Counted from the first letter of the stretch, positions 44,540 to 53,969 are shown. The stretch: 64,000 nucleotides of DNA from Bremerella cremea (GCF_003335505.1 NZ_QPEX01000039.1:1-64000), one strand, 5' to 3'. The notes: a model not told the origin generated them from the sequence alone. A program made the numbers and translations.

Positions 44540-44709
44540 AACCCATCGCCAGAACCAAGTGCGCATAAGTAGTTTATAAGCGTTCATGGAACAAACCAGG
44601 GCAACGAACTATTGGAAGTTCGAAAGACCTGAGTTGGTTTTGAATATAGATTCCTCGGACAACGATTGACGGCTTTCGTTGGGGCGTTTTCTGCTGGCCT
44701 CTGGGAAAA

Positions 44710-45401
44710 GTGCCCCTTTTCACTGGGGAACGTATTGCGATTTTGGAAGCGGCTTTGGTGGTTGGCGCTGCAGATTCTCCAGCGATTGCCAAGGGAACCG
44801 GACGCGTCGTCACCGGCACCATCACACACGTGCGACCGGGCGTTCTCGACCTTTACATCGAGGGAGAACCGGAACCACTGGGCGTCACCGAAAACCATCC
44901 CATTTGGTCGGAAGATCGTCAAGATTACATCGTCGCCGGTGACCTAAAACTTGGGGAGAGACTCGATGCGATCGGTAAGACGCTCGTCCTTGAGCGGATC
45001 GAAAAACGAGCGGGAGAACATCGAGTTTACAATCTTGAGGTTCACGGGGAGCATGTTTACCGCGTGACTTCTAGTGGGCTTCTTGTGCATAATATGTGCG
45101 AGAGCGGCCCAAAGACAAGCATCCCCTCCAAGGCGACAGATACGCTGGATCACGTTCGCAGTACTGGGCAGGCACCGAGCGGCTACAAAGGTGGAAAAAC
45201 ATTCAGTAACGATGGTCGTGGAAACGGACAAGTGCTTCCAAGGACAGACACAAACGGAAATCCTATCACATACCGGGAGTTTGATGTCAACCCGTATCAG
45301 AAGGGAGTCAATCGTGGTGCAGAGCGATTGGTTGTTGGTAGCGAGGGACGGCGCAATTCACCAGTGACCATTACGGGACGTTTACAGCAATCTTGCCATG
45401 A
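44710..45401 (+). pseudogene. cassette 4 toxin tip: Hint tail plus barnase-type ribonuclease, frameshifted
   Basis: Hint C-terminal half (IEGEPEPLGVTENHPIWSED, GERLDAIGKTLVLERIEKRA, VTSSGLLVHNMC) lacks the N-terminal splice cysteine. Then comes a microbial RNase domain: GYKGGKTFSNDGRGNGQVLP, GNPITYREFDVNP and GAERLVVGS. One base is missing near 45345-45350. The correct continuation AQFTSDHYGTFTAILP, carrying the catalytic DHY histidine, is found in another frame and ends in TGA overlapping the barstar ATG. As read, the product ends without the active-site His and runs into unrelated frame to 45630. Confidence 0.82.
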
Positions 45402-45913
45402 CAGAAATAGACCGCATTCTGACTTCAACAGAGCCATCCTGGTTGCTGCGAACTGCAATCGAAAGACTGGTGTTGGAACGAAAGCTAGACCGGTTGCGTG
45501 CAGACTTGGGATTTGTGGCCGTTCTACTCGATGCACGCATGATGAAAACCGTCAATGGTGTTTTCAAGGAGTTTGCCACTGCACTTCAATTCCCCGAGTA
45601 TTTTGGATTCAACAGTGCCGCATTCGATGAGTGCTTGACCGATCTATCATGGCTCAACGCCAGCGGCATCTACATTGGTGTAGTGGCTGCCGAAGAGCTT
45701 TTGAGAGATGAAAGCGACGAGATTGGCTGGCTCTTGCAGTTGCTAGAAGGTGCCTGCAAAGAGTGGAGTGAACCTATCGACGAGGGCGGACCGTGGGACA
45801 GGGCAGCCGTCCCGTTTCATGTCGTTTTCCACATGGCGAACGAGTCTTCGGATAGCTTACCGGGCCAACTGGCAGCTTTGCCATCGTTGGAACAACTACC
45901 GCCTTCGGTTTGA
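45398..45913 (+). CDS. barstar-family immunity protein
   Basis: 171 residues. The barstar fold is visible as FVAVLLDARMMKTVNGVFKE, then FATALQFPEYFGFNSAAFDE and CLTDLSWL. Barstar inhibits barnase by covering its active site. Here it directly follows a barnase domain, and its ATG overlaps the toxin's true TGA stop. The N-terminus is about 35 residues longer than classic barstar, as is common for immunity relatives. Intact, although its target gene is frameshifted. Confidence 0.88.
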   Translation: MTEIDRILTSTEPSWLLRTAIERLVLERKLDRLRADLGFVAVLLDARMMKTVNGVFKEFATALQFPEYFGFNSAAFDECLTDLSWLNASGIYIGVVAAEELLRDESDEIGWLLQLLEGACKEWSEPIDEGGPWDRAAVPFHVVFHMANESSDSLPGQLAALPSLEQLPPSV

Positions 45914-46139
45914 ACGGTTGCAGCTTGGCCGGTTGAACAGGCTTCCACGGCTTACGTTCCCGTTTTGTTTGGGGCGGCAAGCCTAGCAGCGGCGGCTTGT
46001 TGCTCAAGCTCTTGTTCACCGCTGAATCCCGTGGCAACCGGTTCATCTTCGACAGCCCGCTCACAGCATTCTGGAAACGAGATCAAAACAATGACACGCT
46101 TTAAGGATCCGCTTACTTGGCTAGTTGCCTGTTCGACCT

Positions 46140-46250
46140 TGGGCGTAGGTTTACTGTTCGCCGCACCAGAATTTGCTAAAACGTATTGCCGGAAACCAAT
46201 CGCGTGAAATCGCAACACGCAGCTTGGTGCGTTCTCTCGCCGCTACCCAA
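46140..46250. repeat. R2 repeat, diverged
   Basis: GCACCAGAATTTGCTAAAAC GTATTGCC then CGCGTGAAATCGCAACACGC AGCTTGGTGCG. Inverse orientation relative to 12776-12916, and the terminal hairpins are decayed. Confidence 0.6.
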
Positions 46251-46289
46251 GCCCTGCGATCGATTCCACTTGCGTGTACAGGATTAGTT

Positions 46290-46595
46290 ATGTCACGGAG
46301 CAGCAGCCTTCTCAGATTTGCCCCACTGATCCTGCCGCTCGTGGCACTGGTCGGAGCAGTGCTAGGCTTAGCGATTCGCGCAAATTCGTTTCCCAGTAGG
46401 GACAATGTCCTTTTGGTAGCGTTTGCGGCGATGATCTCTGGTATCGTGCCGGTCTGTTTAGTGATCGGTTGTGCGTTCTTAGTGATTGATCTTAGCTGGG
46501 CAGCGCTTCGACGAGTCGTGCTGGTGTTTTTCGCCGTGACTGCGGTGGCCGTGTTTGTGGTAGCCTACTTCTACGGGGGTGGGCTCGACTTTTAA
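46290..46595 (+). CDS. small membrane protein, three to four helices
   Basis: 101 residues from the ATG at 46290 (MSRSSSLLRFAPLILPLVAL). Hydrophobic helices include VALVGAVLGLAIRANSFPSR, VLLVAFAAMISGIVPVCLVI, AFLVIDLSWAALRRVVLVFF and AVTAVAVFVVAYFYGG. The in-frame extension upstream is translated R2 repeat. Unknown family. Confidence 0.65.
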   Translation: MSRSSSLLRFAPLILPLVALVGAVLGLAIRANSFPSRDNVLLVAFAAMISGIVPVCLVIGCAFLVIDLSWAALRRVVLVFFAVTAVAVFVVAYFYGGGLDF

Positions 46596-46687
46596 GCGGA
46601 GGCTTCCCCATATCACCACACGCTAGAAACCGGTCCATGTTACGCTAGTCCGCACGTGTCATGCGGAAAATAGGGGGGGACATTGCG

Positions 46688-47091
46688 ATGACCAACGTAG
46701 ACGCTATTGATCAGGCGATGGAGCTTTATGATGCTCGCCGATGGGATGACGCAGGCAGGCAACTGCGTTAGCAAGCGAGGTTCTTGCGTCTGGCAACTAG
46801 CAATGGCAGGACGAATACAGGATTCGCTCTCTTCGGATGGACTGTTCGTTCGCAAGCAGCCAAACGGACTCAATCGCCGAAGATCTTACTTTCATTTGGG
46901 AAACAATCGAATCGCGGATGCCGCATCTAAGAGTCAAGAAAAAGCTTTTGAAGCGATTTGGCGCCATCAACAATCCTGCGATTGCTAGTACGTTGCGAGA
47001 GTTGATTCGCCTGAATATCGGCGATCAGATGGCACAACGCTTTTTCGCTGCGAAAGCAAACGAGTTGGAGCTTTTGGACACTATCGCGTGA
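46688..47091 (+). pseudogene. disrupted small gene
   Basis: An ATG at 46688 opens MTNVDAIDQAMELYDARRWD DAGRQLR then stops. A second frame from 46837 gives IAEDLTFIWETIESRMPHLR, RFGAINNPAIASTLRELIRL and ANELELLDTIA. Both look like real helical protein, in different frames, so this is either one frameshifted gene or two fragments. No family recognised. Confidence 0.4.
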
Positions 47092-47128
47092 AAATCGCTG
47101 CACAGCAACCTGTTGCCCACCCCCGCGT

Positions 47129-48430
47129 TCATTTTTTAATGCGCGGCTTTGGGTGGACGGGCGGAATAACAAGAAAGGTCATTTCATCCTGCGGCTCTAC
47201 CCGGCAGTTGGGAAGTGATTCCACTAGCTTCTGGATCGAAGTTGCCGAGAGCTTTGTGTTACCGACACCTAAGTGAGTCAGGTCAGGCAGGCCCTCAAGT
47301 ACTGACAGCGAGCGATCCGTAATTGCCGTGCCGTAGAGGTTAAGAACTTTTAGCGTGGTGAGACCGCTAAATTGTTTGACTTCCTCGTCGGAGAATTGGG
47401 TCCCGGAAACGTCCACGACTTCGATCGGTAGGGCATGTAACGCTTCAATGTTGGTGATTCTCGTATACGCCAGAACAAGTGTTTCCAGGTGCTTGAGCTC
47501 ATTAAGAATAGCGAGCGATTGGTTGGTCACGTCCGTACCGCTGAGAATTAATCTTGTTAATTCGTCGGGATCCGATTGGACAATCGCGGCAATCGACTTA
47601 TCGCCAATCTGATTATTTGCCAGGGATAGATAATGTAGAGATTCCAGGTGAGGGAAATCACGAAGTCCTTCGTCCGTGAGGCGGCAAGACGACAGGGCCA
47701 GTGCTGTAAGGCGAGGCAGTCGTTCATCAAACACGGCAAGGCCGCTGCCGGTGATCGGATTGCCATCTAATTGCAAGCCGGACAAACTAGTCAGCTTGTC
47801 GAAATGTTTTAAGTGCTTGTCCATGATTCCGCACTCCCTCAGGGAAAGGTACCCCAGGCGGTCGAACTTTCCGATCTGTTCAATCCCTTCGTCGGTCAAG
47901 CCAAAATATTCACCGATGAACGGACCCTGGCGTTTGATGGGCTCACACTGCACGAAGAGGAATTCCAATCGAGGACGGAGCTTCTCGAGCTGAAGGAAGC
48001 CATCTCCGTGAATAGGCCCTTTCAAAAAGATCCATTTCAATCCGTGGTGTTCACCCAACGCCGCAACGACTTCATCATTGACCCCTGGGCCGCTTAGGGT
48101 GACATACTTCAGCCCTTTGGTCTTGGACAAGAGGTCGATAATTCCCTGCGGGGAAAGGGTGTGGCTGTGGCACTCTAGCGTTTCTATCGTCCCCAGCGTC
48201 TCGGCATTCGTGATGTCGATGTCGGTGATGGGGGCAGTGGCGGGAAACGTCACCGTCTGAGCAACCACGGTCACCCCCTTGTCCCAAAGCTCCTGGGGAA
48301 CGTCCGGTTGACGACTACCATCAGCGGCATCAACTGCTTGTGGCAAGATGACAACATGAACAGTCGCCAGTGCCATCCAAGTCAGTAGGTGCAAGCAGTG
48401 AAGGCGAATGCCTGCTAATTGATCTGTCAT
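47129..48430 (-). CDS. leucine-rich-repeat protein, secreted
   Basis: 433 residues from the ATG at 48430; a signal-like N-terminus (LHLLTWMALATVHVVILPQA) ends near VDAADG. About ten LRRs of the cysteine-poor planctomycete type, unit about 24 residues, e.g. LTSLSGLQLDGNPITGSGLA, RLTALALSSCRLTDEGLRDF and LTTLKVLNLYGTAITDRSLS. An R2-like repeat lies just upstream. LRR proteins of this sort are exported and probably mediate binding; no partner is known. Confidence 0.82.
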   Translation of the reverse strand: MTDQLAGIRLHCLHLLTWMALATVHVVILPQAVDAADGSRQPDVPQELWDKGVTVVAQTVTFPATAPITDIDITNAETLGTIETLECHSHTLSPQGIIDLLSKTKGLKYVTLSGPGVNDEVVAALGEHHGLKWIFLKGPIHGDGFLQLEKLRPRLEFLFVQCEPIKRQGPFIGEYFGLTDEGIEQIGKFDRLGYLSLRECGIMDKHLKHFDKLTSLSGLQLDGNPITGSGLAVFDERLPRLTALALSSCRLTDEGLRDFPHLESLHYLSLANNQIGDKSIAAIVQSDPDELTRLILSGTDVTNQSLAILNELKHLETLVLAYTRITNIEALHALPIEVVDVSGTQFSDEEVKQFSGLTTLKVLNLYGTAITDRSLSVLEGLPDLTHLGVGNTKLSATSIQKLVESLPNCRVEPQDEMTFLVIPPVHPKPRIKK

Positions 48431-48439
48431 ATAGTCGAT

Positions 48440-48595
48440 GCCTCGGTGAAGTAACCTTGCCACGCGATGGATTGTAACGCAAGTGTTGTCGCATGCACCT
48501 CGACGCACCATCGTTTGCTAAAACGCGTTGCCGAAGTAATTGCGTGAAATCGCAACACGCAGGGCTTGGTGTGTCGAGACGAAACCTGGCGAATA
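48440..48595. repeat. R2 repeat, diverged
   Basis: CCTTGCCACGCGATGGATTG near 48458, then CGACGCACCATCGTTTGCTA and GCGTGAAATCGCAACACGCA GGGCTTGG near 48535-48570. Two overlapping or rearranged copies of R2 interior and ends. Confidence 0.6.
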
Positions 48596-48609
48596 CGATA
48601 GGCCCGTTT

Positions 48610-49506
48610 CTATTTTGTCGGTTCAGCGCTGCTCCATTGGAACTTGCCGAGCTTTGTTCGGTCGAGGTCTTGTAGGTGGGCTTCTGTTCGCTCGGCGGAA
48701 TCGGAACGCACGTAGTGATACGATGTGTCAACGAACACCGATTGGATCAATGCGTGCAGCTGGGGGTCATGTTGTTTCAACTCCTCGCGTGTGTTCAGGT
48801 GATTGTGCTGGGCGTTGTTTTCAGCGTTGCTTTCAAACCAGCATTGCACTCCTTCGGCCCAGTATTCAGTAACATTGGAGCCTGCGTAGGTGTCTTTCCA
48901 GGTTTCTTTCTTCAGGGCAGCTTCATAGCACGCCTCAAGCTTCTCTTGAAACTGGGGATCGAGATCGGCCAAAGCGACTAAATGAATCGCGTGCGCGAAC
49001 TCGTGGATCAAGATATTCTCTTCGTAGTACGGATCGCCTGGCAGATTCAAGACGTTCTCTTCCGCGCACGAAACGCATGGCCGCTGCTTGGTGGCGCCGA
49101 ACCCGCGTGCCCGGCGGTTCCAATAGTCGACCGGGGTTAGGTCGGAATGCTCCGGGATGTCGCACGTCTGCTGATGGACGCCGATCACTGCCAGACGAAT
49201 CTTGTTGGCGACCAGACGCTGCAAGATATCGCCTCGCTTGACTAGCATTGCCTGAACCACATGCGCCGCCTCTTGCAGCGCCGCGTCGTTTACTTGGGCT
49301 GAAGCAACGACCGGAAACCCATCGATCAGAATGCACTTCTGATAGAAATCGCTCAACGCAAACTTGTCGACCACCTGTTGAGGAATCGGCTGCTGCACCG
49401 TGAGCGACTCTTCCGCCCGGGGCGACTCCCCACTGGCAACCAGGCCAGGCCAACTTGTGACGACGAGAAACGCGACGATCAATGGACAGGGTATCTTTAC
49501 GAACAT
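48610..49506 (-). CDS. secreted zincin-like metallopeptidase
   Basis: 298 residues from the ATG at 49506, signal peptide MFVKIPCPLIVAFLVVTSW ending near LVASGES. The zinc motif is ILIHEFAHAIHLVAL (HExxH variant HEFAH), with a plausible third ligand in TEYWAEGVQCWFE about 60 residues on (gluzincin spacing). The upstream part (VDYWNRRARGFGATKQRPCV SCAEENVLNL) carries a Cys pair. This resembles the anthrax-lethal-factor-like zincin family found in bacteria and eukaryotes. Periplasmic or secreted; substrate unknown. Confidence 0.78.
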   Translation of the reverse strand: MFVKIPCPLIVAFLVVTSWPGLVASGESPRAEESLTVQQPIPQQVVDKFALSDFYQKCILIDGFPVVASAQVNDAALQEAAHVVQAMLVKRGDILQRLVANKIRLAVIGVHQQTCDIPEHSDLTPVDYWNRRARGFGATKQRPCVSCAEENVLNLPGDPYYEENILIHEFAHAIHLVALADLDPQFQEKLEACYEAALKKETWKDTYAGSNVTEYWAEGVQCWFESNAENNAQHNHLNTREELKQHDPQLHALIQSVFVDTSYHYVRSDSAERTEAHLQDLDRTKLGKFQWSSAEPTK

Positions 49507-49533
49507 CATGCTAACTTGCGGACTCGTTTCCAA

Positions 49534-50032
49534 GGAATCTATTAACCACCACGAACGCTGCGCTCAATTCTACAAAAGGACAGCCCGTTCGCAAAAACAA
49601 AAAGCTCATCTGCAGGGGAATTAACCGTCAGCCCTTCTCGTAGTATCGTTGGGTGCCGTCTCGCCAGGCCACCCGGGCAAGATGCCCGGGGCACACGAAG
49701 AGAAAGGCATGATTAACTCTTTAGTCCACAAATCCGCCTGCCTGTGAACGATCTGTGTACTACCTATATCGGTGGCCATCTATATCTGTGTGCCACGGGC
49801 GTCCCGCCCGTGCCTGGTGCGGCCTCAATTCAGTGCCAGCTTGCTGTTAGCATAGATCCACACGGAAAGGTCTCAACGCACCAAAGTTTGCTAAAACGAT
49901 TGGCCGCAACTAACCGCGTGAAACGCAACATGCTGCTTGTCCTTCCGCCGTTGCCTAAGGGGTGGCTTGTCGGGACAATAGCGCGTTTTACTTGGCTGAT
50001 CAGCCCTTCGATATTCTTTCTGGCTTAATGAT
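49534..50032. repeat. repeat-filled gap (R2, R3, 17-mer units)
   Basis: At 49665-49690 CACCCGGGCAAGATGCCCGG GGCACACG. At 49750-49815 two 16-17-bp units (CTGTGTACTACCTATAT, CGGTGGCCATCTATAT) lead into GTGTGCCACGGGCGTCCCGC CCGTGCC. At 49868-49935 an R2 interior in inverse orientation (CAACGCACCAAAGTTTGCTA AAACG). No gene. Confidence 0.75.
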
Positions 50033-50890
50033 ATGACGGAACGCCCTCCCCTTCCCCAGGAAGCAGCGGAAGCCTTGCATGATTTGGATGCTTATTGCCG
50101 CCGCATCGGTTACACCGGCCCGCGCGAGCCGACGCTGGACGTGCTTCACGCTTTGATGGAGGCCCATTCGCAGACGATTCCTTTCGAGAATCTCGACCCG
50201 CTGCTAGGGCGGCCTGTGCGGTTGGATGTCGCTTCGCTGGAACGGAAGTTGGTGCAGGAAGGCCGGGGTGGCTATTGCTTCGAGCAGAACGGTTTGTTTC
50301 TGGCGGTGCTGCAATCGCTTGGCTTTCAGGTCGTCCCGCTTAGCGCGCGAGTACGTATCGGTTGGCCACGCGATATCGTCACGCCGCGCACGCATATGTG
50401 TCTCCGTGTCGAGATTGACGAGCAAGCGTACCTGGCCGATGTTGGGGTGGGTGGTTTAAGTTTGACAGCGGCCTTGCTTTTTCAGCTCGACACGCAGCAG
50501 CCAACGCCGCACGAAACAAGGCGAATCGTTTGCGAGCAAGGCGTTCACTATCATCAAGTGTTGTTCAGCGAGGAGTGGCAAGATGTCTACGAATTGACGC
50601 TCGAAGAAATGCCGCGAATCGATCGCGAGGTCGGCAACTGGTACACCTCGACCCACCCCGAGTCCCGTTTCAAAAACGTGCTGATGGTCGCCCGTGCCGC
50701 CCCCGGTGGAAAACGCCTGACTATCCTGAACGACGAGTTCTCTGTTCGCGAAGCCAACGGTCAGGCCACCAAAACGCCCCTCACCTCGAAGCAGCAACTG
50801 TTGGCGATCATGGCCGAACAATTCGGCATCACCCTGCCGTCAGACGCCCCGCTGCATGTGCCTGGCATCGCTTGGTTGGCCGCCGATTGA
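50033..50890 (+). CDS. nat: arylamine N-acetyltransferase
   Basis: 285 residues. Catalytic triad complete: C82 in GRGGYCFEQNG, H121 in RTHMCLRV and D136 in YLADVGVGG. The N-terminal HSQTIPFENLDPLLGRPVRL is characteristic. NAT moves acetyl from acetyl-CoA to arylamines or arylhydrazines through an acetyl-cysteine. Cytoplasmic, monocistronic, in a repeat-flanked slot. The ATG at 50033 begins MTERPPLPQEAAEAL. Confidence 0.93.
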   Translation: MTERPPLPQEAAEALHDLDAYCRRIGYTGPREPTLDVLHALMEAHSQTIPFENLDPLLGRPVRLDVASLERKLVQEGRGGYCFEQNGLFLAVLQSLGFQVVPLSARVRIGWPRDIVTPRTHMCLRVEIDEQAYLADVGVGGLSLTAALLFQLDTQQPTPHETRRIVCEQGVHYHQVLFSEEWQDVYELTLEEMPRIDREVGNWYTSTHPESRFKNVLMVARAAPGGKRLTILNDEFSVREANGQATKTPLTSKQQLLAIMAEQFGITLPSDAPLHVPGIAWLAAD

Positions 50891-50923
50891 AAGCAAAGCA
50901 GGCGGCCAGCTTTCAGCCAATCT

Positions 50924-52444
50924 CTAAAACTCGGCTTGAAACTGCGAACGAATCAGCGTGCCGGTATCCCCCACCATAATATCGCTCGAGGTATTTTGCA
51001 GCGGGCTGTTTTCCAGCTTGACGGCATCCAGTGAAATCTTCACCCGCGACGTCTTCAGTGGGTACCAGTTCATCCCGGCACCGTATTCGCGACCGGTGCC
51101 GTAATCGCCAGCAACTTGCGAATAGCGGGCGTTGATATCGAGCACGCCAGGAATGAGGAACTTGCCCCCTTCCACGTAAAAGCCGTGCTGAAAAAGCTGA
51201 TGCCGAGGGAGCGGGCCGTTGGCTTCGATTTGCTGAATCCAACGGAGGAAGACTTCGGCATCGACGCTCCAACCTCGATATTTCCAAGCTGCATCCATCC
51301 CGTACAAGTAAACGTTAAACGAGTTCACCGTCACTCCGGGGGCCAAGGCGCCGGTTTCGGTTAAGCGGGTTCCGTCCGAAAGGCGAATGAAGTCCGCTTC
51401 GTCGAGCGGAACCCCATCGACGATCCCTTGCTGCGGCGAATAGACCATGGAGTGGCCGAGGCGAACCAGCGGCTGCTCGCTGTACTCGTAGTCGGCAATC
51501 TGTTCGCCGAACTTTCCCCAAGGGTCGACGTAGTTGTTAAACGCGAAGGTCAGTTCGTTGTCGGACGACGAATTCGGCGCGTTCGACGAGAAGTAACCGT
51601 TGCCGACCATCGCTTCGTAGTGGCCTGTTTCTCCCCATTTGCCCACGCCAAACAAGCCAACCGTTAGGTTCGGGCGGAAGAAGTCGAGCGACATCGGGCG
51701 ATCGTCCAACCGCGTCCGACGCGAACTCATGAGCCATTGCCGGGTGCCAGGTACCTTTCGTTTGCCAAGCTGCAATTCAAACGAATCGCTGAACTTCCAA
51801 CTCAGATAGTAATAGAAAAAATCGACCGCATGCGCCCCATCAGTGTCGCCATCGAGCAGCACCAAGTAACCAAGTTGCGGGGCGATGAAATGGCCAGAAA
51901 ACATCAGCCGGGCACGCTCGATATCGAAGGCATCGCGGTTGCGAACCGGACGCGTGATCCCGGCGTTGTCGGTCCACGAGGTTACCCCGCGCGAAAAGGC
52001 ATGGTAGCGAAACTGCCCCCAGCCGTTGAACTTCATCTCGAAGGGAAACTTCTCTGCATCGAACGGACGAATCACGAACCCATGATCGTAGTCGGCGTAG
52101 TAGTTCAAGCGGTAAAACGACTCAGGGGCAGGCGAATCGGCACAAGTGAACGGACTAGGCACGTCCGCCACCAGCGGCAATCGCTGTAGCGAACTGTTAC
52201 CACACGAAGCGGGATCGGCTACGAAGGTCGGGGTGAACACCCCTTCGCGCTGATCGAGTCGACTGCGAAGTTCCGCCAACTCGGCAGCTTGTTGTTGCAG
52301 TTGCCATTGCAGGTGCTCAATCTGCGCATCGGTAGCGTTCTGCCCAAGCAGCGGCGCCGACCAGATTGTGCTTAACAGCATGGCACACCATGCCATCGAC
52401 CTGCTCACTCGCTTTGATCTCCAGCAGCGACCGTAAATATTCAT
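50924..52444 (-). CDS. phosphate-selective-type (OprP/OprO-like) porin
   Basis: 506 residues from the ATG at 52444; signal peptide region SRSMAWCAMLLSTIWSAPLL GQ. An N-terminal coiled coil (IEHLQWQLQQQAAELAELRS RLDQ) is followed by a long beta-barrel with alternating aromatic strands (FEMKFNGWGQFRYHAFSRGV, YLSWKFSDSFELQLGKRKVP, WYPLKTSRVKISLDAVKL). The last residue is Phe (RSQFQAEF), as in outer-membrane beta-barrels. Planctomycete porins of this type carry the N-terminal coil. Solute not predictable. Confidence 0.85.
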   Translation of the reverse strand: MNIYGRCWRSKRVSRSMAWCAMLLSTIWSAPLLGQNATDAQIEHLQWQLQQQAAELAELRSRLDQREGVFTPTFVADPASCGNSSLQRLPLVADVPSPFTCADSPAPESFYRLNYYADYDHGFVIRPFDAEKFPFEMKFNGWGQFRYHAFSRGVTSWTDNAGITRPVRNRDAFDIERARLMFSGHFIAPQLGYLVLLDGDTDGAHAVDFFYYYLSWKFSDSFELQLGKRKVPGTRQWLMSSRRTRLDDRPMSLDFFRPNLTVGLFGVGKWGETGHYEAMVGNGYFSSNAPNSSSDNELTFAFNNYVDPWGKFGEQIADYEYSEQPLVRLGHSMVYSPQQGIVDGVPLDEADFIRLSDGTRLTETGALAPGVTVNSFNVYLYGMDAAWKYRGWSVDAEVFLRWIQQIEANGPLPRHQLFQHGFYVEGGKFLIPGVLDINARYSQVAGDYGTGREYGAGMNWYPLKTSRVKISLDAVKLENSPLQNTSSDIMVGDTGTLIRSQFQAEF

Positions 52445-52495
52445 CCCAGGGAAAACGGGGCTACCATGCTGGCGTCTGTTTCGATTCGACAACAT

Positions 52496-52960
52496 CGCAG
52501 GGTGCCGTCTCGAAGCACGAAGGTTTGCTTACATGCTTGTATGCCAATAACAATTTGCCAGGGGGAATTGGGGAGCTTGTTCACAAGGCAACCCGGGCAA
52601 GATGCCCGGGGCACCCAAGGAGAAAGGCTTTCCTCGCTGTCTAGTCCACAAATCCCCCGCGTACTACTGATATCTGTGGCTACTGATGTCTGTGTGCCAC
52701 CAATATCTGTGTGCCACGGGCGTCCCGCCCGTGCCTAGTACGGCCTCAATCCCAACCAGCTTGGACTTCGTCACCATGGGCCACGTTACGTCAAACACCA
52801 GCTTACGTCTAAGAAATCGAACGGCTGTGGCGAGCGACCGTAACGATTTCGCCGATCAGCAGAGGAATGCTGGCTCCCGGCGGCAAGGCTACGCGCTTGC
52901 GGCGAGTTTACCGTTGCTTGCCTTGCTAGCGTCGGCTGAGATTGGCTAACCGCTTGGCAC
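52496..52960. repeat. repeat-filled gap (R2 end, R3, 17-mer units)
   Basis: At 52499-52535 GCAGGGTGCCGTCTCGAAGC ACGAAGG (R2 end). At 52583-52610 ACCCGGGCAAGATGCCCGGG GCACCC. At 52668-52735 three units (GCGTACTACTGATAT, CTGTGGCTACTGATGT, CTGTGTGCCACCAATAT) lead into GTGTGCCACGGGCGTCCCGC CCGTGCC. No gene in this gap. Confidence 0.75.
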
Positions 52961-52964
52961 GTAG

Positions 52965-53486
52965 TTAACCATCGACGGGTTTGGCAGGCGTTTCGAGGGT
53001 TAGCTGATAGAAGCCAAGATCTAACCAGCGGTTGAACTTGAAGGCCGCCTGCGAGATAGTACCGGCTAGGCGAAAGCCGAGCCGCTCGTGCAGGTGAATG
53101 CTGGCTTGGTTGCTGAGATCGATCCCGCCAATCAGCACATGCACGTCTTGTTGTTTGGCAAGCGCAATCAGCTGCATCATCAGCGCCATGCCCAACCCTT
53201 TGCCGCGATGATTGGTATGAACATAAACCGAGTGTTCGACGGTGTACTTATAAGCCGGGAACGGGCGAAAGGTGCCGTACGTGGCAAACCCCATCAGTTC
53301 GCCGTTGGCATCAATCGCCCCGATCACCGGAAAATCCCCTTTCCGCTTCGCTTCAAACCACGGCGTCATGCTTTCGAAAGGGCGCGGCTGGTAGTCGTAC
53401 AGGGCGGTCGAATGGACGATCGCTTCGTTCAGAATTTCAAGAATCGCGGAGGCGTGGTCTTCGTAGGTACAAAAAACGAACTGCAT
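52965..53486 (-). CDS. Pat-like GNAT acetyltransferase
   Basis: 173 residues covering one GNAT domain: ILEILNEAIVHSTALYDYQP at the N-terminus, MGFATYGTFRPFPAYKYTVE, the acetyl-CoA loop HRGKGLGMALMMQLI, and ASIHLHERLGFRLAGTISQA plus FKFNRWLDLGFYQLTL. This is the phosphinothricin/methionine sulfone N-acetyltransferase subgroup. In most bacteria the physiological target is an amino-acid analogue such as methionine sulfone. Cytoplasmic, single gene. Confidence 0.9.
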   Translation of the reverse strand: MQFVFCTYEDHASAILEILNEAIVHSTALYDYQPRPFESMTPWFEAKRKGDFPVIGAIDANGELMGFATYGTFRPFPAYKYTVEHSVYVHTNHRGKGLGMALMMQLIALAKQQDVHVLIGGIDLSNQASIHLHERLGFRLAGTISQAAFKFNRWLDLGFYQLTLETPAKPVDG

Positions 53487-53562
53487 GCGACGACGACTTT
53501 AGCTGGCGGTCAGGCAAGAACCAAAAACAAAACGGTTCGCCTATTCTAGTCGATGCGATCGC

Positions 53563-53814
53563 CTACGGCAGGGGTTCCATGACGATCGGCGTCGGCCCGT
53601 TCGGAATCGCTTCGCTTACCGAGCCAGACGGCGCCGGTCCCAGCATCTGTTCCAGCGCGCTGACCCGTTGTTCTAACGAGTTTAACCTGGCTTTGACTTC
53701 AGGATGATCGCCGGTGCAATTGCGTGTCCCCAGGCTCAAACTAAAGCAACCAGGCACCCCAGCACACACGCCAGTTGCTAGCAGCACGATCCCAAGCGAA
53801 CGACTATATCCCAT
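53563..53814 (-). CDS. small lipoprotein
   Basis: 83 residues from the ATG at 53814 (MGYSRSLGIVLLATGVCAGV). Lipobox VPGC. A short coiled coil (VKARLNSLEQRVSALEQMLG) and a Pro-rich end follow. Lipoprotein with a coil suggests an oligomeric outer-membrane tether or scaffold. Unknown family. Confidence 0.68.
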   Translation of the reverse strand: MGYSRSLGIVLLATGVCAGVPGCFSLSLGTRNCTGDHPEVKARLNSLEQRVSALEQMLGPAPSGSVSEAIPNGPTPIVMEPLP

Positions 53815-53969
53815 CGCCACATCCCTTTTGGCATTGGTAAATCAACAGGCCATCAAAGTGGGGGGATGATCGTGCGAACAACGAGCGAGGTCAAGACCAG
53901 TTCCGCCCCAACAATCTCTTGTGTGACAAGGGCTCCCGTAGGAACGTGGTTTAGCTGGCTAGTTTCAAT

